This document shows, one piece after another, positions 31,330 through 40,979 of a stretch of 49,334 bases of DNA. Position numbers and translations under genes: made by a program. This DNA is from Acidimicrobiales bacterium (lineage in GTDB: Bacteria; Actinomycetota; Acidimicrobiia; Acidimicrobiales; MedAcidi-G1), in assembly GCA_030748555.1 (NCBI GenBank), contig JASMLT010000007.1, positions 1 to 49,334 of the forward strand, in the 5' to 3' direction. The notes below the pieces were generated by a model. That model had not been told where the DNA came from and did no database searches. It was given only the letters and a program-made list of their open reading frames with translations. Every line of letters begins with the position of its first letter. Position 1 is the first letter of the stretch.

Positions 31330-32850
31330 TCAACTGAGTCGTTGTTTCGACATTCTTCGGGCTGCTGGTATTGCCCCCAGTAGCGCACGCGCTTTATTTC
31401 TGCATTCAAGATCTTCAGCCTTCGGATCGCTATCTGCAACTATTCCTGCCCCAGCCTGAACGGACGCAAGTCCATCTTTTACAATCATTGTTCGTATCGT
31501 TATTGCGGTGTCTATATTTCCAGAAAAATCAAAATAACCCACAACCCCTGCATAAGGCCCGCGTTTAGTCGGCTCGAGTTCATCAATTATCTGCATCGCC
31601 CTTACTTTCGGAGCGCCCGATACAGTTCCTGCTGGAAGAGTCGCTCTCAATACATCAATTGGGCCGAGATCCTCTCGGAGATCGCCAGAAACTTGACTGG
31701 TCATATGCATTACATGGCTATATTTTTCTAGCGTCATTGTCTCATCAACTGTCTCAGTCCCAAATTCGACCACGCGTCCCACATCATTTCGTGCTAAATC
31801 AAGGAGCATCACATGTTCCGCCAATTCCTTCGGGTCTTCTTTAAGCTCTGAGGCAAGAAAACGATCTTCCTCATCTGTTTTTCCTCGTTTTCTAGTTCCC
31901 GCTATCGGTCTTGAAAAAACTTTACCTTCGACTAAACGCACCATTGGTTCGGGAGAAGCTCCGACAATTGTCAATTCGTCATAACGAAAGAAATACATAT
32001 ACGGGCTTGGGTTTATCTGTCGCAGTACTCTGTATACATCAAAAGGATCTGCATCTAGCTCAACATCAAATCTTTGCGACAAAACCACTTGAAAGATGTC
32101 TCCGTTGATTATGTGCTCCTTAGCAGCTTCCACAGCTAAACAAAATTGATCCGTTTGGAAGGTTGACCTCACTTCCGGCAGATCTTCATCTGAGGGAGGA
32201 GGAAACATCAATGGCTCCTCTAAACCCGTAGCTCCAGCCGTCGCTAAATCATCCAATCTGATGATCGCATTCTGATATTTTTCCCAGAGGGTATCTTTGC
32301 TCTCTTTCTCATCGATCAAAACATTCGAAATAAGAAAAGCTCTTTGTTTCCAATGGTCGATTGCAACCAGGTCACCTATGACGGAAAGTTTTGCGTCTGG
32401 TAAACTTTTGTCATCAGTTGGCACATGCGGGAGATTTTCCACTTCTCTCACTATGTCGTACCCTAAATATCCCACTACTCCACCATGCAATGGAGGAAAA
32501 TCCTCAATAGGTGGGGTTTCGAATACATCCAACAAATCGGTTAAAAGTTGCAACAACCCCATTTCGGAATCAACTGCAACTGGCAAAGAACCTTCCAAGT
32601 GAATTTCGTTGCTTGCACTAGTAATCGTTGCCAAAGGCTTACCACCTATAAACGACCATCTACCCCAGTGCTCTCCGCGATCAACACTTTCAAGCAAAAA
32701 TCCATCTTTATCACCAATGCAACGATTAAACAGCGCAACAGGAGTTGTGAGGTCAGCAAGGATTTCAGTCCAAACAGGAATCACGTTGTATTTTCTAGCC
32801 ATGCCTTTGAAGTCATCAAAAGATGGTGAGATTGCTAAATCAGTTTTCAT
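31330..32850 (-). CDS. trpE: anthranilate synthase component I; start set at [14 protein letters not shown]
   Basis: [53 protein letters not shown]. Confidence 0.96.
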   Translation of the reverse strand: MKTDLAISPSFDDFKGMARKYNVIPVWTEILADLTTPVALFNRCIGDKDGFLLESVDRGEHWGRWSFIGGKPLATITSASNEIHLEGSLPVAVDSEMGLLQLLTDLLDVFETPPIEDFPPLHGGVVGYLGYDIVREVENLPHVPTDDKSLPDAKLSVIGDLVAIDHWKQRAFLISNVLIDEKESKDTLWEKYQNAIIRLDDLATAGATGLEEPLMFPPPSDEDLPEVRSTFQTDQFCLAVEAAKEHIINGDIFQVVLSQRFDVELDADPFDVYRVLRQINPSPYMYFFRYDELTIVGASPEPMVRLVEGKVFSRPIAGTRKRGKTDEEDRFLASELKEDPKELAEHVMLLDLARNDVGRVVEFGTETVDETMTLEKYSHVMHMTSQVSGDLREDLGPIDVLRATLPAGTVSGAPKVRAMQIIDELEPTKRGPYAGVVGYFDFSGNIDTAITIRTMIVKDGLASVQAGAGIVADSDPKAEDLECRNKARALLGAIPAARRMSKQRLS

Positions 32851-33211
32851 TAGAACCAAAAGGAGTAAAAAAGCAGGTGAACTCACCTGTATGGCAGGCT
32901 CCTTTACCTTCCTGAATTACTGAAAAAAGCAAAGTGTCACGATCACAATCATAAAATGCTTCTTGAACAAATTGCCTGTCCCCAGAGGTTTCACCTTTAC
33001 ACCAATACTCTTGACGACTTCTGCTCCAAAACCATGTTCGCCCAGTGGAAAGAGTTTCTCGAAGAGATTCTTCATTCATCCAGGCCATCATCAAAACTTT
33101 TCCAGAACCCTGTTCTTGAATAATTGCAGGAATCAACCCTTCAGAATTAAACCCGATGCGTGAAATTTCCTCATCATCTAAAGTAAAGGACTTACCTTTT
33201 TCAATTTCCAT
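32840..33211 (-). CDS. hisI: phosphoribosyl-AMP cyclohydrolase
   Basis: [49 protein letters not shown]. Confidence 0.97.
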   Translation of the reverse strand: MEIEKGKSFTLDDEEISRIGFNSEGLIPAIIQEQGSGKVLMMAWMNEESLRETLSTGRTWFWSRSRQEYWCKGETSGDRQFVQEAFYDCDRDTLLFSVIQEGKGACHTGEFTCFFTPFGSNEN

Positions 33212-33256
33212 AACTCAAGTCTACGATTCATCGCATGCAAAAATGTAATTAATAAA

Positions 33257-33649
33257 TTATAGATAAAGTCCTGTGCTTCCTTCTTCCAACCGCTTTGAAG
33301 CAACCGCATGGATATCACGCTCACGTAAAATTATGTAGTCAAGACCTCTCACCTCGACTTCGTACCTGTCCTCCGGATTAAAAAGCACCCTGTCAGCAAC
33401 TTCCATCGAGCGTACATTTGGACCCACTGCAACTATCTCTGCCCAGGCCAAACGTTTACCCATCTGAGCAGTAGCTGGTATTAAAATCCCCCCTGTTGAC
33501 CGTCTCTCCCCATCTTCATCATCAATCTGAACCAGAATTCGGTCATTTAACATTTTGATTGGAAGACCGTCATCCTCAGCGGGACCAGGCATTTTTGTTA
33601 CTTTTGAAACATTCACAGAAGTTACGGTATCGGCAACCTGATTAAGCAC
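33257..33649 (-). CDS. GroES/Cpn10-like protein
   Basis: [56 protein letters not shown]; overlaps the hisF stop. Confidence 0.87.
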   Translation of the reverse strand: MLNQVADTVTSVNVSKVTKMPGPAEDDGLPIKMLNDRILVQIDDEDGERRSTGGILIPATAQMGKRLAWAEIVAVGPNVRSMEVADRVLFNPEDRYEVEVRGLDYIILRERDIHAVASKRLEEGSTGLYL

Positions 33650-34409
33650 CTCTCACAGTTAAGCCAGCTTTTAACAATTCTTTTCTAACTTCAGGTACTG
33701 TCATTTCACCAAAATGAAATATTGAAGCCGCCAAAAGTGCGTCAGCACCACCTAATAGTGCTCCATCGGCCATGTCTTTCGCTCCTCCTGCACCACCACT
33801 AGCAATCAATGGAACTGACGTCACCTGACTTACTGTTTTGAGCATTTCAATATCGAAACCATCTTTTGTTCCATCTCTATCCATCGATGTCAAAAGAATT
33901 TCACCCGCGCCCTTTTCGACAGCTTTCTGTGCCCACTCAAGGAGACTCAATCCGGTTCCTTCCCTCCCCCCATGCGTAAAGACTTCAAAACCGCAAGAAG
34001 TCGTATCACTTCGCCGCGCATCGATAGCAACAACAACACATTGATTACCGAACTCATTAGCGACATCACTTATCAAATCCGGTCTTAGAACGGCTGCCGT
34101 GTTGAGTGACACCTTGTCTGCCCCAAGTCGTAAGATCTGCCGAGCATCTTCCACAGAACGAATACCTCCACCAACAGTAAAGGGTATAAATATTTCTTCA
34201 GCGGTTCGTCTCACAACTTCATAAAGAGTTTCACGTGAATCAGAAGAAGCAGTGATATCTAAGAAAACTATTTCATCAGCGCCTTGCTGGTTATACACAG
34301 AAGCAAGTTCGACCGGATCTCCTGCGTCTCGTAGGTCAACAAAATTTACACCTTTGACAACGCGACCCTTATCAACATCCAAGCAGGGAATTATACGTAT
34401 TACTCTCAT
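33642..34409 (-). CDS. hisF: imidazole glycerol phosphate synthase cyclase subunit
   Basis: [32 protein letters not shown]. Confidence 0.98.
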   Translation of the reverse strand: MRVIRIIPCLDVDKGRVVKGVNFVDLRDAGDPVELASVYNQQGADEIVFLDITASSDSRETLYEVVRRTAEEIFIPFTVGGGIRSVEDARQILRLGADKVSLNTAAVLRPDLISDVANEFGNQCVVVAIDARRSDTTSCGFEVFTHGGREGTGLSLLEWAQKAVEKGAGEILLTSMDRDGTKDGFDIEMLKTVSQVTSVPLIASGGAGGAKDMADGALLGGADALLAASIFHFGEMTVPEVRKELLKAGLTVRGA

Positions 34410-35140
34410 ATTGATTCGAAAGCCTCAATAGCTTCAGATAAAGAAAATTTACCGTCATAAAAAGCACGTCCGATAATTACACCGCTAAGAGTTCTTCCAT
34501 CAACAGATAATCTACTCAGATCCCTCAAGTCATCAATTGAACCGACACCACCAGAAGCAATTACATCTTTTGTGGTTGATGAAACAAGTTCCTTATAGGC
34601 GTCAATGTCCGGCCCTTCCAGTGTCCCGTCTCTCTCAATATGGGTAACAATGTAAGCATCAATGCCTATTTCTTCAAATCTTTCAAAAAGGTGCGTATAG
34701 GGTAAATCGGTTTCAGTTTTCCAACCATGAATCGCAACCTTTTTGTTCCGCAAATCAATAGCAACAGCCACTCTGCCAATCAAAGTTACCTCCTCGACTA
34801 AAGAGGGAGTGTCAATCGCTGCCGTTCCGATGACCACACGGGTCACACCTGAATCAAAAACTGAACGGGCGGCGTCAAGGCTACGTATTCCACCCCCCAC
34901 TTGAATAGGTATCTCTAATCTCGAAACAATATTTTCTATAACCGAGGCGTTATTCGCAATTCCTGTTCTTGCTGCATCTAGATCAACAACATGTATCCAC
35001 GATGCTCCTTCTTCTTGGAAAGATAACGCTTGAGAAATAGGATCGTCGTTATATTGAGTTTCATTCGAATACTCACCTTGTAAAAGACGAACGCACTTAC
35101 CATCAATCAAATCAATCGCGGGAAACACATTTTTTTTCAT
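34406..35140 (-). CDS. hisA: ProFAR isomerase (HisA type)
   Basis: [50 protein letters not shown]. Confidence 0.96.
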   Translation of the reverse strand: MKKNVFPAIDLIDGKCVRLLQGEYSNETQYNDDPISQALSFQEEGASWIHVVDLDAARTGIANNASVIENIVSRLEIPIQVGGGIRSLDAARSVFDSGVTRVVIGTAAIDTPSLVEEVTLIGRVAVAIDLRNKKVAIHGWKTETDLPYTHLFERFEEIGIDAYIVTHIERDGTLEGPDIDAYKELVSSTTKDVIASGGVGSIDDLRDLSRLSVDGRTLSGVIIGRAFYDGKFSLSEAIEAFESI

Positions 35141-35775
35141 GATCTATCACTTTCCAACAAGGAAAGAAAATTTCGCAGAATAGCAATTCCTGTTTCTCCA
35201 GATTTTTCAGGATGAAACTGTGTAGCCCATAAGTTATTCACGGCGACAGCTGCATTGACTTCCGTCCCATAATCGCAGAAAGCTATGCTTTCTTTGGTTT
35301 TTGGTGCTGAATAGCCATGTACGAAATAGACCCAGGGGTTCTTTTCGATTCCCTTTAACATAGGGTGGGTGAAATCGCACTTTAATTCATTCCATTGCAT
35401 TTGAGGGATTTTTACATCCCCCTCTATAGCTTTAACTTGTGAATTGAGAATCCCTAAACCATTCACCCCAACAGACTCATCACTTCCTTTATACAAAAGC
35501 TGCATACCTACACAGATCCCTAAAAACGGTTTACCTCCTGAAGCGGCTTTCTCGGCCATAGATGCCGCTAAAACAAATAAGTCACTTTCTACTAGCGCTT
35601 CAGCACATCTTCCAAATGCTCCGACACCGGGTAGAACAACCCCATCAGCTTCTTCCAAAATCGACTTATCGTCTGTCAGGAATGCTTCCGCACCAGCAAA
35701 TTCAAGGGCTTTTTGCGCTGACCTTAAATTTCCTATTCCGTAATCAAATACTGCGACCGAAGGCCGAAAGGTCAC
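35137..35775 (-). CDS. hisH: imidazole glycerol phosphate synthase glutaminase subunit
   Basis: VAVFDYGIGNLRSAQKALE, GKPFLGICVGMQLLY, WATQFHPEKSG. Confidence 0.98.
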   Translation of the reverse strand: MTFRPSVAVFDYGIGNLRSAQKALEFAGAEAFLTDDKSILEEADGVVLPGVGAFGRCAEALVESDLFVLAASMAEKAASGGKPFLGICVGMQLLYKGSDESVGVNGLGILNSQVKAIEGDVKIPQMQWNELKCDFTHPMLKGIEKNPWVYFVHGYSAPKTKESIAFCDYGTEVNAAVAVNNLWATQFHPEKSGETGIAILRNFLSLLESDRS

Positions 35776-36362
35776 AAGGAGCCTTTCGTCGAAGGAAGAT
35801 CGGTGCTTTCAATCTTTACAGCATCACGTAACGAGCGTGCGACTCCTTTAAATGTGGCTTCAACTATATGGTGTGTATTTTTTCCACGTACCAGCGAAAT
35901 GTGGAGGGTTATTTTAGCTGCAGCGACAAAAGCTCTCCAAAATTCCTCCATTAGTTGGGGGTCAAATGGTGGGTCACCTAAAATTTTTTCTCCTGGAAAA
36001 TCAACTTCATAATTACAAAAAGCTCGGCCTGAGATATCTAGTGCTACGTCGACTAGCGCCTCATCCAACGGAACACTGAATGATGAAAACCTTCTGATTC
36101 CAAGTTTTTCACCAAGCGCACTATTAAAAGCTTCGCCTATCGAAATACCCACATCTTCTACGGTGTGATGAGCGTCAACCTCCAGATCTCCAGCCGATTT
36201 GACCAAAAGACCCATGCCGGAATGTTTAGCTAATTGTTCAAGCATGTGCGTAAAAAAAGGTATTCCGGTCTCAATCGAAGAATTGCCACCATCAAGGTTT
36301 AGTTCCACCTCAATATTTGTTTCTTTCGTTTTTCTCTCAATTGAAGCTTTGCGATCTGTCAT
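35772..36362 (-). CDS. hisB: imidazoleglycerol-phosphate dehydratase
   Basis: GIPFFTHMLEQLAKHSGMGL, DAHHTVEDVGISIGEA. Confidence 0.98.
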   Translation of the reverse strand: MTDRKASIERKTKETNIEVELNLDGGNSSIETGIPFFTHMLEQLAKHSGMGLLVKSAGDLEVDAHHTVEDVGISIGEAFNSALGEKLGIRRFSSFSVPLDEALVDVALDISGRAFCNYEVDFPGEKILGDPPFDPQLMEEFWRAFVAAAKITLHISLVRGKNTHHIVEATFKGVARSLRDAVKIESTDLPSTKGSL

Positions 36363-37432
36363 TTCACTATCTTCCTTACTGCAGTCAAAAAACTATTATT
36401 TTCACTTTTGCTACCAATCGTAACTCTCAAGCAGCCTTTCAAACCTTCCCAAGTAGAACAATCACGGACAAGAACTCCTTCTTCCAGTAATCCTTCCCAT
36501 AATTTATATGCATCAATGGTCTCAGGCTTAAATAACAGGAAATTAGCTTCCGAAGGCCACACCCTTACTGACATAGATGTCAACGCCTCAAAAACTCGTC
36601 TTCTCTCCTCTTTAAGCTCAGTGACTTTTCGAATTATTTCCTTGTCGTGTTTAAGAGCCAAAACACCTGCTTTTTGTTTTACAGAATCAAGGTGATATGG
36701 AAGAGAAACTGCTTGCATCATATTTATGCACCATTCCGGAGCAAGAAGGTAACCGAGACGAATTCCAGCTAAGGACCAAACTTTTGAAAAGGTACGGATA
36801 AAAGCAAGGTTGGATTCCTCGTTCACAGTCAGATCTGATGAACTCTCCGAAAATTCTTTATAAGCCTCATCAAGGACCAACAGTCCACCAGTCGAATTCA
36901 ACTCGGAAAGAATTGCATCGATTAATTCTGGACTTTCGATATTACCTGTCGGATTATTAGGCGAGCAAAGGAAAACTATTTCTGGTTTCTCTCGGTTGAT
37001 TATTTCAAGTGCAGTATCTTTGTCGATCTGGAATTCCTCATCACGGAATCCTTCGATAACCCGAGTTCCTGCGACCTTCGCTATTTTAGAATGCATCGCA
37101 TAAGTCGGTTCGAAAACCAGAGCTGACCTTTCGTTCCCTCCGTACGCTAAGCAAATTGACTGTATTATTTCGTTGGATCCGTTGGCAACAAAAACCTCAC
37201 TCTCCTTTAAAAGTTCTTTATCAGCAATAGACGCGCATAATTCGCTTGCTGAACGACTCGGATAACGATTCAAATCCAATTTTTTGATCTCAGATTCTAA
37301 CTCTTGAATGAACGAGTTGGGAAGAGGAAATGGAGCTTCATTCGTATTGAGTCTCACTGGAACATCAAGTTGTGGCGAATGGTATCCTTCAAGAACATCT
37401 AGATCTTCACGCGGTAGAGGAGTTTTATTCAT
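36359..37432 (-). CDS. hisC: histidinol-phosphate aminotransferase
   Basis: VRLNTNEAPFPLP, LCSPNNPTGN, TFSKVWSLAGIRLGYLL. Confidence 0.97.
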   Translation of the reverse strand: MNKTPLPREDLDVLEGYHSPQLDVPVRLNTNEAPFPLPNSFIQELESEIKKLDLNRYPSRSASELCASIADKELLKESEVFVANGSNEIIQSICLAYGGNERSALVFEPTYAMHSKIAKVAGTRVIEGFRDEEFQIDKDTALEIINREKPEIVFLCSPNNPTGNIESPELIDAILSELNSTGGLLVLDEAYKEFSESSSDLTVNEESNLAFIRTFSKVWSLAGIRLGYLLAPEWCINMMQAVSLPYHLDSVKQKAGVLALKHDKEIIRKVTELKEERRRVFEALTSMSVRVWPSEANFLLFKPETIDAYKLWEGLLEEGVLVRDCSTWEGLKGCLRVTIGSKSENNSFLTAVRKIVK

Positions 37433-38714
37433 TTTCTATTCCTCTCAAACGGATCGAATCTGCATGAGTTTCAAGCCCTTCAGCTTTTGCGAAATTAACG
37501 ATGTGCGGACCTATTCGCTTTAATGCAGTTTCAGAACTTGTAATAATATGAGTATCTCGCATGAAATCTGTTACGGTCAGGGCTCCCGAAAATCTTGCAC
37601 TCCCAGCGGTCGGTAATACATGACTTGGTCCTGCTAAATAATCTCCTAAAGAAGCCGGAGACCAGTTGCCACAAAAAATTGCTCCAGCATTTGATACTTT
37701 CTTAGCCATCTCTTCTGGATTATTTGTCATAATTTGCAAGTGCTCCGGAGCGACCGCATCCGCTATTTGCACTGCAGAATCAAAATCTTCAACAAGGGCA
37801 CAATAGCCTCCAGTCTCTAAAGTTGCTTTGATGTTTTCACCTCGTGAAGACTGTGCAACTAAAATCTCCAGTTCATTTATAACTTCAGAAGCAAAGTCTT
37901 CATCTGTTGTCACTAACCAAGATTTACCTCCCGGACCGTGTTCGGCTTGCACCGCAAGATCAACTGCAACAAATTTCGGAGGCGCAGTCGAATCGGCAAT
38001 AAGCATTATCTCTGATGGTCCAGCAAACGAAGCAGGGATTCCAACCTTCCCAGCGACTTCCTGTTTAGCTAAAGAAACATAGATGTTTCCAGGACCAACT
38101 ATCACATCGACGGGTTTTACAGATTCTGTTCCATAGGCAAGTGCAGCAATCGCTTGTGCCCCTCCGATTGGATGCACATCATCAACTTTTGCAACAAAAG
38201 CAGCAGCCAGAGTCTCAATTGAAATTCCTTTTTCAGTTGCAGGAGGGACAGTTACTACTATTCTTTTCACACCTGCTACTTTGGCAACCAATGCCGTCAT
38301 CAATAAAGTCGATGGATATGAGGCTAAGCCACCAGGAACGTAACATCCGGCACTAGCAACAGGCTTTTGAAGGGTTTCAACAGTTAATCCGTTTTCTTGG
38401 ATCACCCTATGTTCACGTAATTGAGTTCCCTGATACCGTACAATCGCTTCTGCTGAAGCATTAAGGGCATCTTTAAATTCTTCTGAAACTGAATCGTATG
38501 CTTTTTCTATCGTCTTTTCATCCACTCTTAAATCTCCGAGTGAAAAGCCATCGAAGTGTGCAGTCAGATCACGTAATGCTTCGTCACCTGAGTTCCGAAC
38601 TTGATTGATTATGTCTCTTACGGATTCGATAGGCATCTCACCAATCTCAGTTGAAGGAGGTATCAAAGCATTCCAGTCCCCACTTTTTTCCCTGAAATCG
38701 ATTCGTTTGAGCAT
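37425..38714 (-). CDS. hisD: histidinol dehydrogenase
   Basis: CYVPGGLASYPSTLLMTALVAKVAGVKRIVV, AGPSEIMLIAD, EHGPGGKSWLVT, GPSHVLPT. Confidence 0.98.
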   Translation of the reverse strand: MLKRIDFREKSGDWNALIPPSTEIGEMPIESVRDIINQVRNSGDEALRDLTAHFDGFSLGDLRVDEKTIEKAYDSVSEEFKDALNASAEAIVRYQGTQLREHRVIQENGLTVETLQKPVASAGCYVPGGLASYPSTLLMTALVAKVAGVKRIVVTVPPATEKGISIETLAAAFVAKVDDVHPIGGAQAIAALAYGTESVKPVDVIVGPGNIYVSLAKQEVAGKVGIPASFAGPSEIMLIADSTAPPKFVAVDLAVQAEHGPGGKSWLVTTDEDFASEVINELEILVAQSSRGENIKATLETGGYCALVEDFDSAVQIADAVAPEHLQIMTNNPEEMAKKVSNAGAIFCGNWSPASLGDYLAGPSHVLPTAGSARFSGALTVTDFMRDTHIITSSETALKRIGPHIVNFAKAEGLETHADSIRLRGIENE

Positions 38715-38797
38715 TACATAACGCTACCTCGTAGGTGGGTGTGAAATGTAACGAATTATCTTGTTGTAAATTTTTCTTTTGTGAACCAAACTTATGT

Positions 38798-38992
38798 ATG
38801 CAGATAATTTCCAAAGCTGAACTTTCTTCACTGAAAACTCAACTTGAATCTCTAGTGACTGCTCTAATCGAAATAAATGACAAATCTTCTTCTGAAGATG
38901 AAATAGATGCAAGTAATAGAAATCTACTCGAGACTGAACGTCACCTTCGCGGCGCTCTGAGAGAATTAGAGCATCTGTCAAAAGGCATATAA
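38798..38992 (+). CDS. small hypothetical protein, predicted helical
   Basis: 64-aa reading MQIISKAELSSLKTQLESLVTALIEINDKSSSEDEIDASNRNLLETERHLRGALRELEHLSKGI; protein-like composition, but the opposite strand also has an ORF and no strong RBS is seen. Confidence 0.5.
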   Translation: MQIISKAELSSLKTQLESLVTALIEINDKSSSEDEIDASNRNLLETERHLRGALRELEHLSKGI

Positions 38993-39022
38993 AAAGCTCA
39001 GCGCCCCTTAAGGGCGCTGAGC
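38991..39022 (-). terminator. intrinsic terminator, minus strand
   Basis: GCTCAGCGCCC-loop-GGGCGCTGAGC (11-bp stem) followed on the minus strand by TTTTTATATG. Confidence 0.88.
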
Positions 39023-39085
39023 AAGCGAGGCGGGTGGCGGGAACCCGATTCTCGCCAAACCGGGTTGCGGTACCCGGATAATTAA
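38991..39085 (-). ncRNA. candidate structured small RNA or leader between nth and hisD
   Basis: Minus strand: hairpin CCGGGT-ACCGCA-ACCCGG (39060-39077), hairpin GGCGAGA-ATCGGGT-TCCCGCC (39036-39056), then terminator with U-tract; GC-rich island in AT-rich intergenic DNA with no minus-strand ORF noticed by eye (not translated). Confidence 0.5.
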
Positions 39086-39124
39086 AATTACACGCATCGA
39101 AAATTTTTTACCAAATTGAACTTT

Positions 39125-39766
39125 TCAAATTTGTGAACTTAAACAAAAATCACTTAATGAACACTCTTCGCATACAGGTTTCCGACTCGCGCACACTCTC
39201 CTTCCGTGCAAAATCAACCTCAAACTAAACAAACCTCTCTCATGTGCAGGAACCATGGGATTCAGTTCCATTTCCACTTTTACTGGATCCGTCTCTTCAG
39301 TGATCCCAATGCGTCTCGATAAACGTCCTACATGCGTATCTACTGGTAAACCAGGCAGGTCTAAGGCAACACTTCTAACAACATTCGCTGTTTTTCTACC
39401 TACTCCTGGTAATGCGGTTAGCTCTTCCATTGACGATGGAACCACACCACCATGCTTGTCAACTAAACCTTGAGCCATACCCAAAAGACTTTTGGTTTTA
39501 TTAATATAAAATCCAGTTGATCTAACAATCTCCTGAATACTCATTTCATTGGCTACAGCTAAACTCTCGGCATCAGGATATTTCTCAAAAAGTTCTGGAG
39601 TAACCATATTCACTCTTTTATCTGTGCATTGAGCTGACAAGATTGTAGCCGCGAGTAATTCGAACGGATTTTTATGATCTAATTCACATTTAGCATCAGG
39701 ATATTCAAAACCTAATCTTCTGTGAGATTCTTGTGCTCTACCCTTCGGTGATCTCGGTCTCCCCAT
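39125..39766 (-). CDS. nth: endonuclease III; start set at MGRPRSPKGRAQ
   Basis: NPFELLAATILSAQCTDKRVN, LPGVGRKTANVV, VDTHVGRLSRRIG, C-terminal Fe-S type cysteines CASRKPVCEECSLSDFC. Confidence 0.97.
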   Translation of the reverse strand: MGRPRSPKGRAQESHRRLGFEYPDAKCELDHKNPFELLAATILSAQCTDKRVNMVTPELFEKYPDAESLAVANEMSIQEIVRSTGFYINKTKSLLGMAQGLVDKHGGVVPSSMEELTALPGVGRKTANVVRSVALDLPGLPVDTHVGRLSRRIGITEETDPVKVEMELNPMVPAHERGLFSLRLILHGRRVCASRKPVCEECSLSDFCLSSQI

Positions 39767-39812
39767 AATCAAACCGTATCGTCTTTCATTCTCTCCAGTA
39801 GCATTCTGGTTA

Positions 39813-40592
39813 ATGGAACAACTACTTGTTTCCGACGGAACTGACAATGCCACTTTGACAAAAAAGAACGTCCGAGAAACAGAAAAAGAAAACAACACTT
39901 GGCTTCTTGAACTTGAGATCCTTGAAAATAACGAAGAACGAGCCCGTCGAATGCTGGAAGCTGCCGCTCACACCGTTTCTCTTTCTGGAGGCGGCACTAT
40001 TGAATACTGGATAGAAAATGCGAAAAACGAAGACAGTGATCTTCCGGTTTCTGCAGGATATTCACCTTTTCGCGATCTTAAAATACTATCTAGAAGCATC
40101 CCGGCAATTCCAGCTGAAATCGAAACACGTGGATTCGTCACAAGTGACTATAAGGAGATAATCCGGTTAAATAATGCTGCTTTTGACTGGCATCCCGAGC
40201 AAGGCGAAATGACCGAAACAAGCCTAAAGGAAACACAGTCTGAAGCATGGTACACGCATGAGGATTTTAGAATATTCGAGATCGATAGTGAACTAAAAGG
40301 ATTCTGTTGGATGAAAGTTCATGGATCGTTATGCACTTGTTGCGATAAATCAAAATTGTTAAAAGGGGAAATATTTGTGATAGCAGTTGATCCCTCTTTG
40401 CAAGGCCAAGGACTAGGCCGCCAATTAGCTCTTGCAGGACTGGAATGGGTCGCGAAGAAAAAAGTACGAGAAGTTTTCCTATACGTTGAGTCCGACAATA
40501 AACCTGCTCTAAGAACTTATAATTCTCTCGGTTTTAAACATCTTTCAACTAACCGTTGCTTCCAACGAGTGATACGTCAAGGAAACTCATGA
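39813..40592 (+). CDS. mshD: mycothiol synthase-like GNAT acetyltransferase
   Basis: LNNAAFDWHPEQGEMT, GFCWMKVHG, GEIFVIAVDPSLQGQGLGRQLALAGLEW, LYVESDNKPALRTYNSLGF match MshD motifs. Confidence 0.88.
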   Translation: MEQLLVSDGTDNATLTKKNVRETEKENNTWLLELEILENNEERARRMLEAAAHTVSLSGGGTIEYWIENAKNEDSDLPVSAGYSPFRDLKILSRSIPAIPAEIETRGFVTSDYKEIIRLNNAAFDWHPEQGEMTETSLKETQSEAWYTHEDFRIFEIDSELKGFCWMKVHGSLCTCCDKSKLLKGEIFVIAVDPSLQGQGLGRQLALAGLEWVAKKKVREVFLYVESDNKPALRTYNSLGFKHLSTNRCFQRVIRQGNS

Positions 40593-40640
40593 AACAAATA
40601 ACCTGTGCTGGCCACTTAAACGAAATGTCTATAAATAAGG

Positions 40641-40979
40641 ATGAAAATGCAAACTCGACGCTGGGTAAATAGGTACCAAACTCAAACTCTGGTTCTCGGA
40701 AACGTATTGCTCTACATGGAGGGTGTTTTCAACATTGCTAGGGGAACATTTTTCGCTCTTATAGGAGTTGGAATGCTCTTCGCTGGATATGGGATAGCAA
40801 ATGACAAAAAATTTGCCTGGAAGCTTGGAGTGGGCGCATCTGTCCTTTCTATATTGATGCGTCTAACCTCGCAAAGCATTGGTTTTGAGGTATTTTTCTC
40901 ACTCGTCTTCCCCATCGCCCTTTTAATACTACTTGTCCATCCACAGAGCCGTGAGTACCAGAAAATCTGGTTCAGTTAG
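40641..40979 (+). CDS. small hypothetical membrane protein; ATG at 40647 after AAGGA is an alternative start
   Basis: Several hydrophobic helices; stop abuts the menG start. Confidence 0.65.
   Translation: MKMQTRRWVNRYQTQTLVLGNVLLYMEGVFNIARGTFFALIGVGMLFAGYGIANDKKFAWKLGVGASVLSILMRLTSQSIGFEVFFSLVFPIALLILLVHPQSREYQKIWFS

Noticed and set aside
38724-38981. Minus-strand 85-aa ORF opposite the small plus-strand ORF
   Set aside because: Composition is unlike a real protein (MTDALILSERREGDVQSRVDFYYLHLFHLQ...), while the plus-strand reading looks like a helical protein.
39767-39898. N-terminal extension of the nth ORF
   Set aside because: It overlaps the divergent mshD start and lacks endonuclease III similarity; MGRPRSPKGRAQ is a better start.
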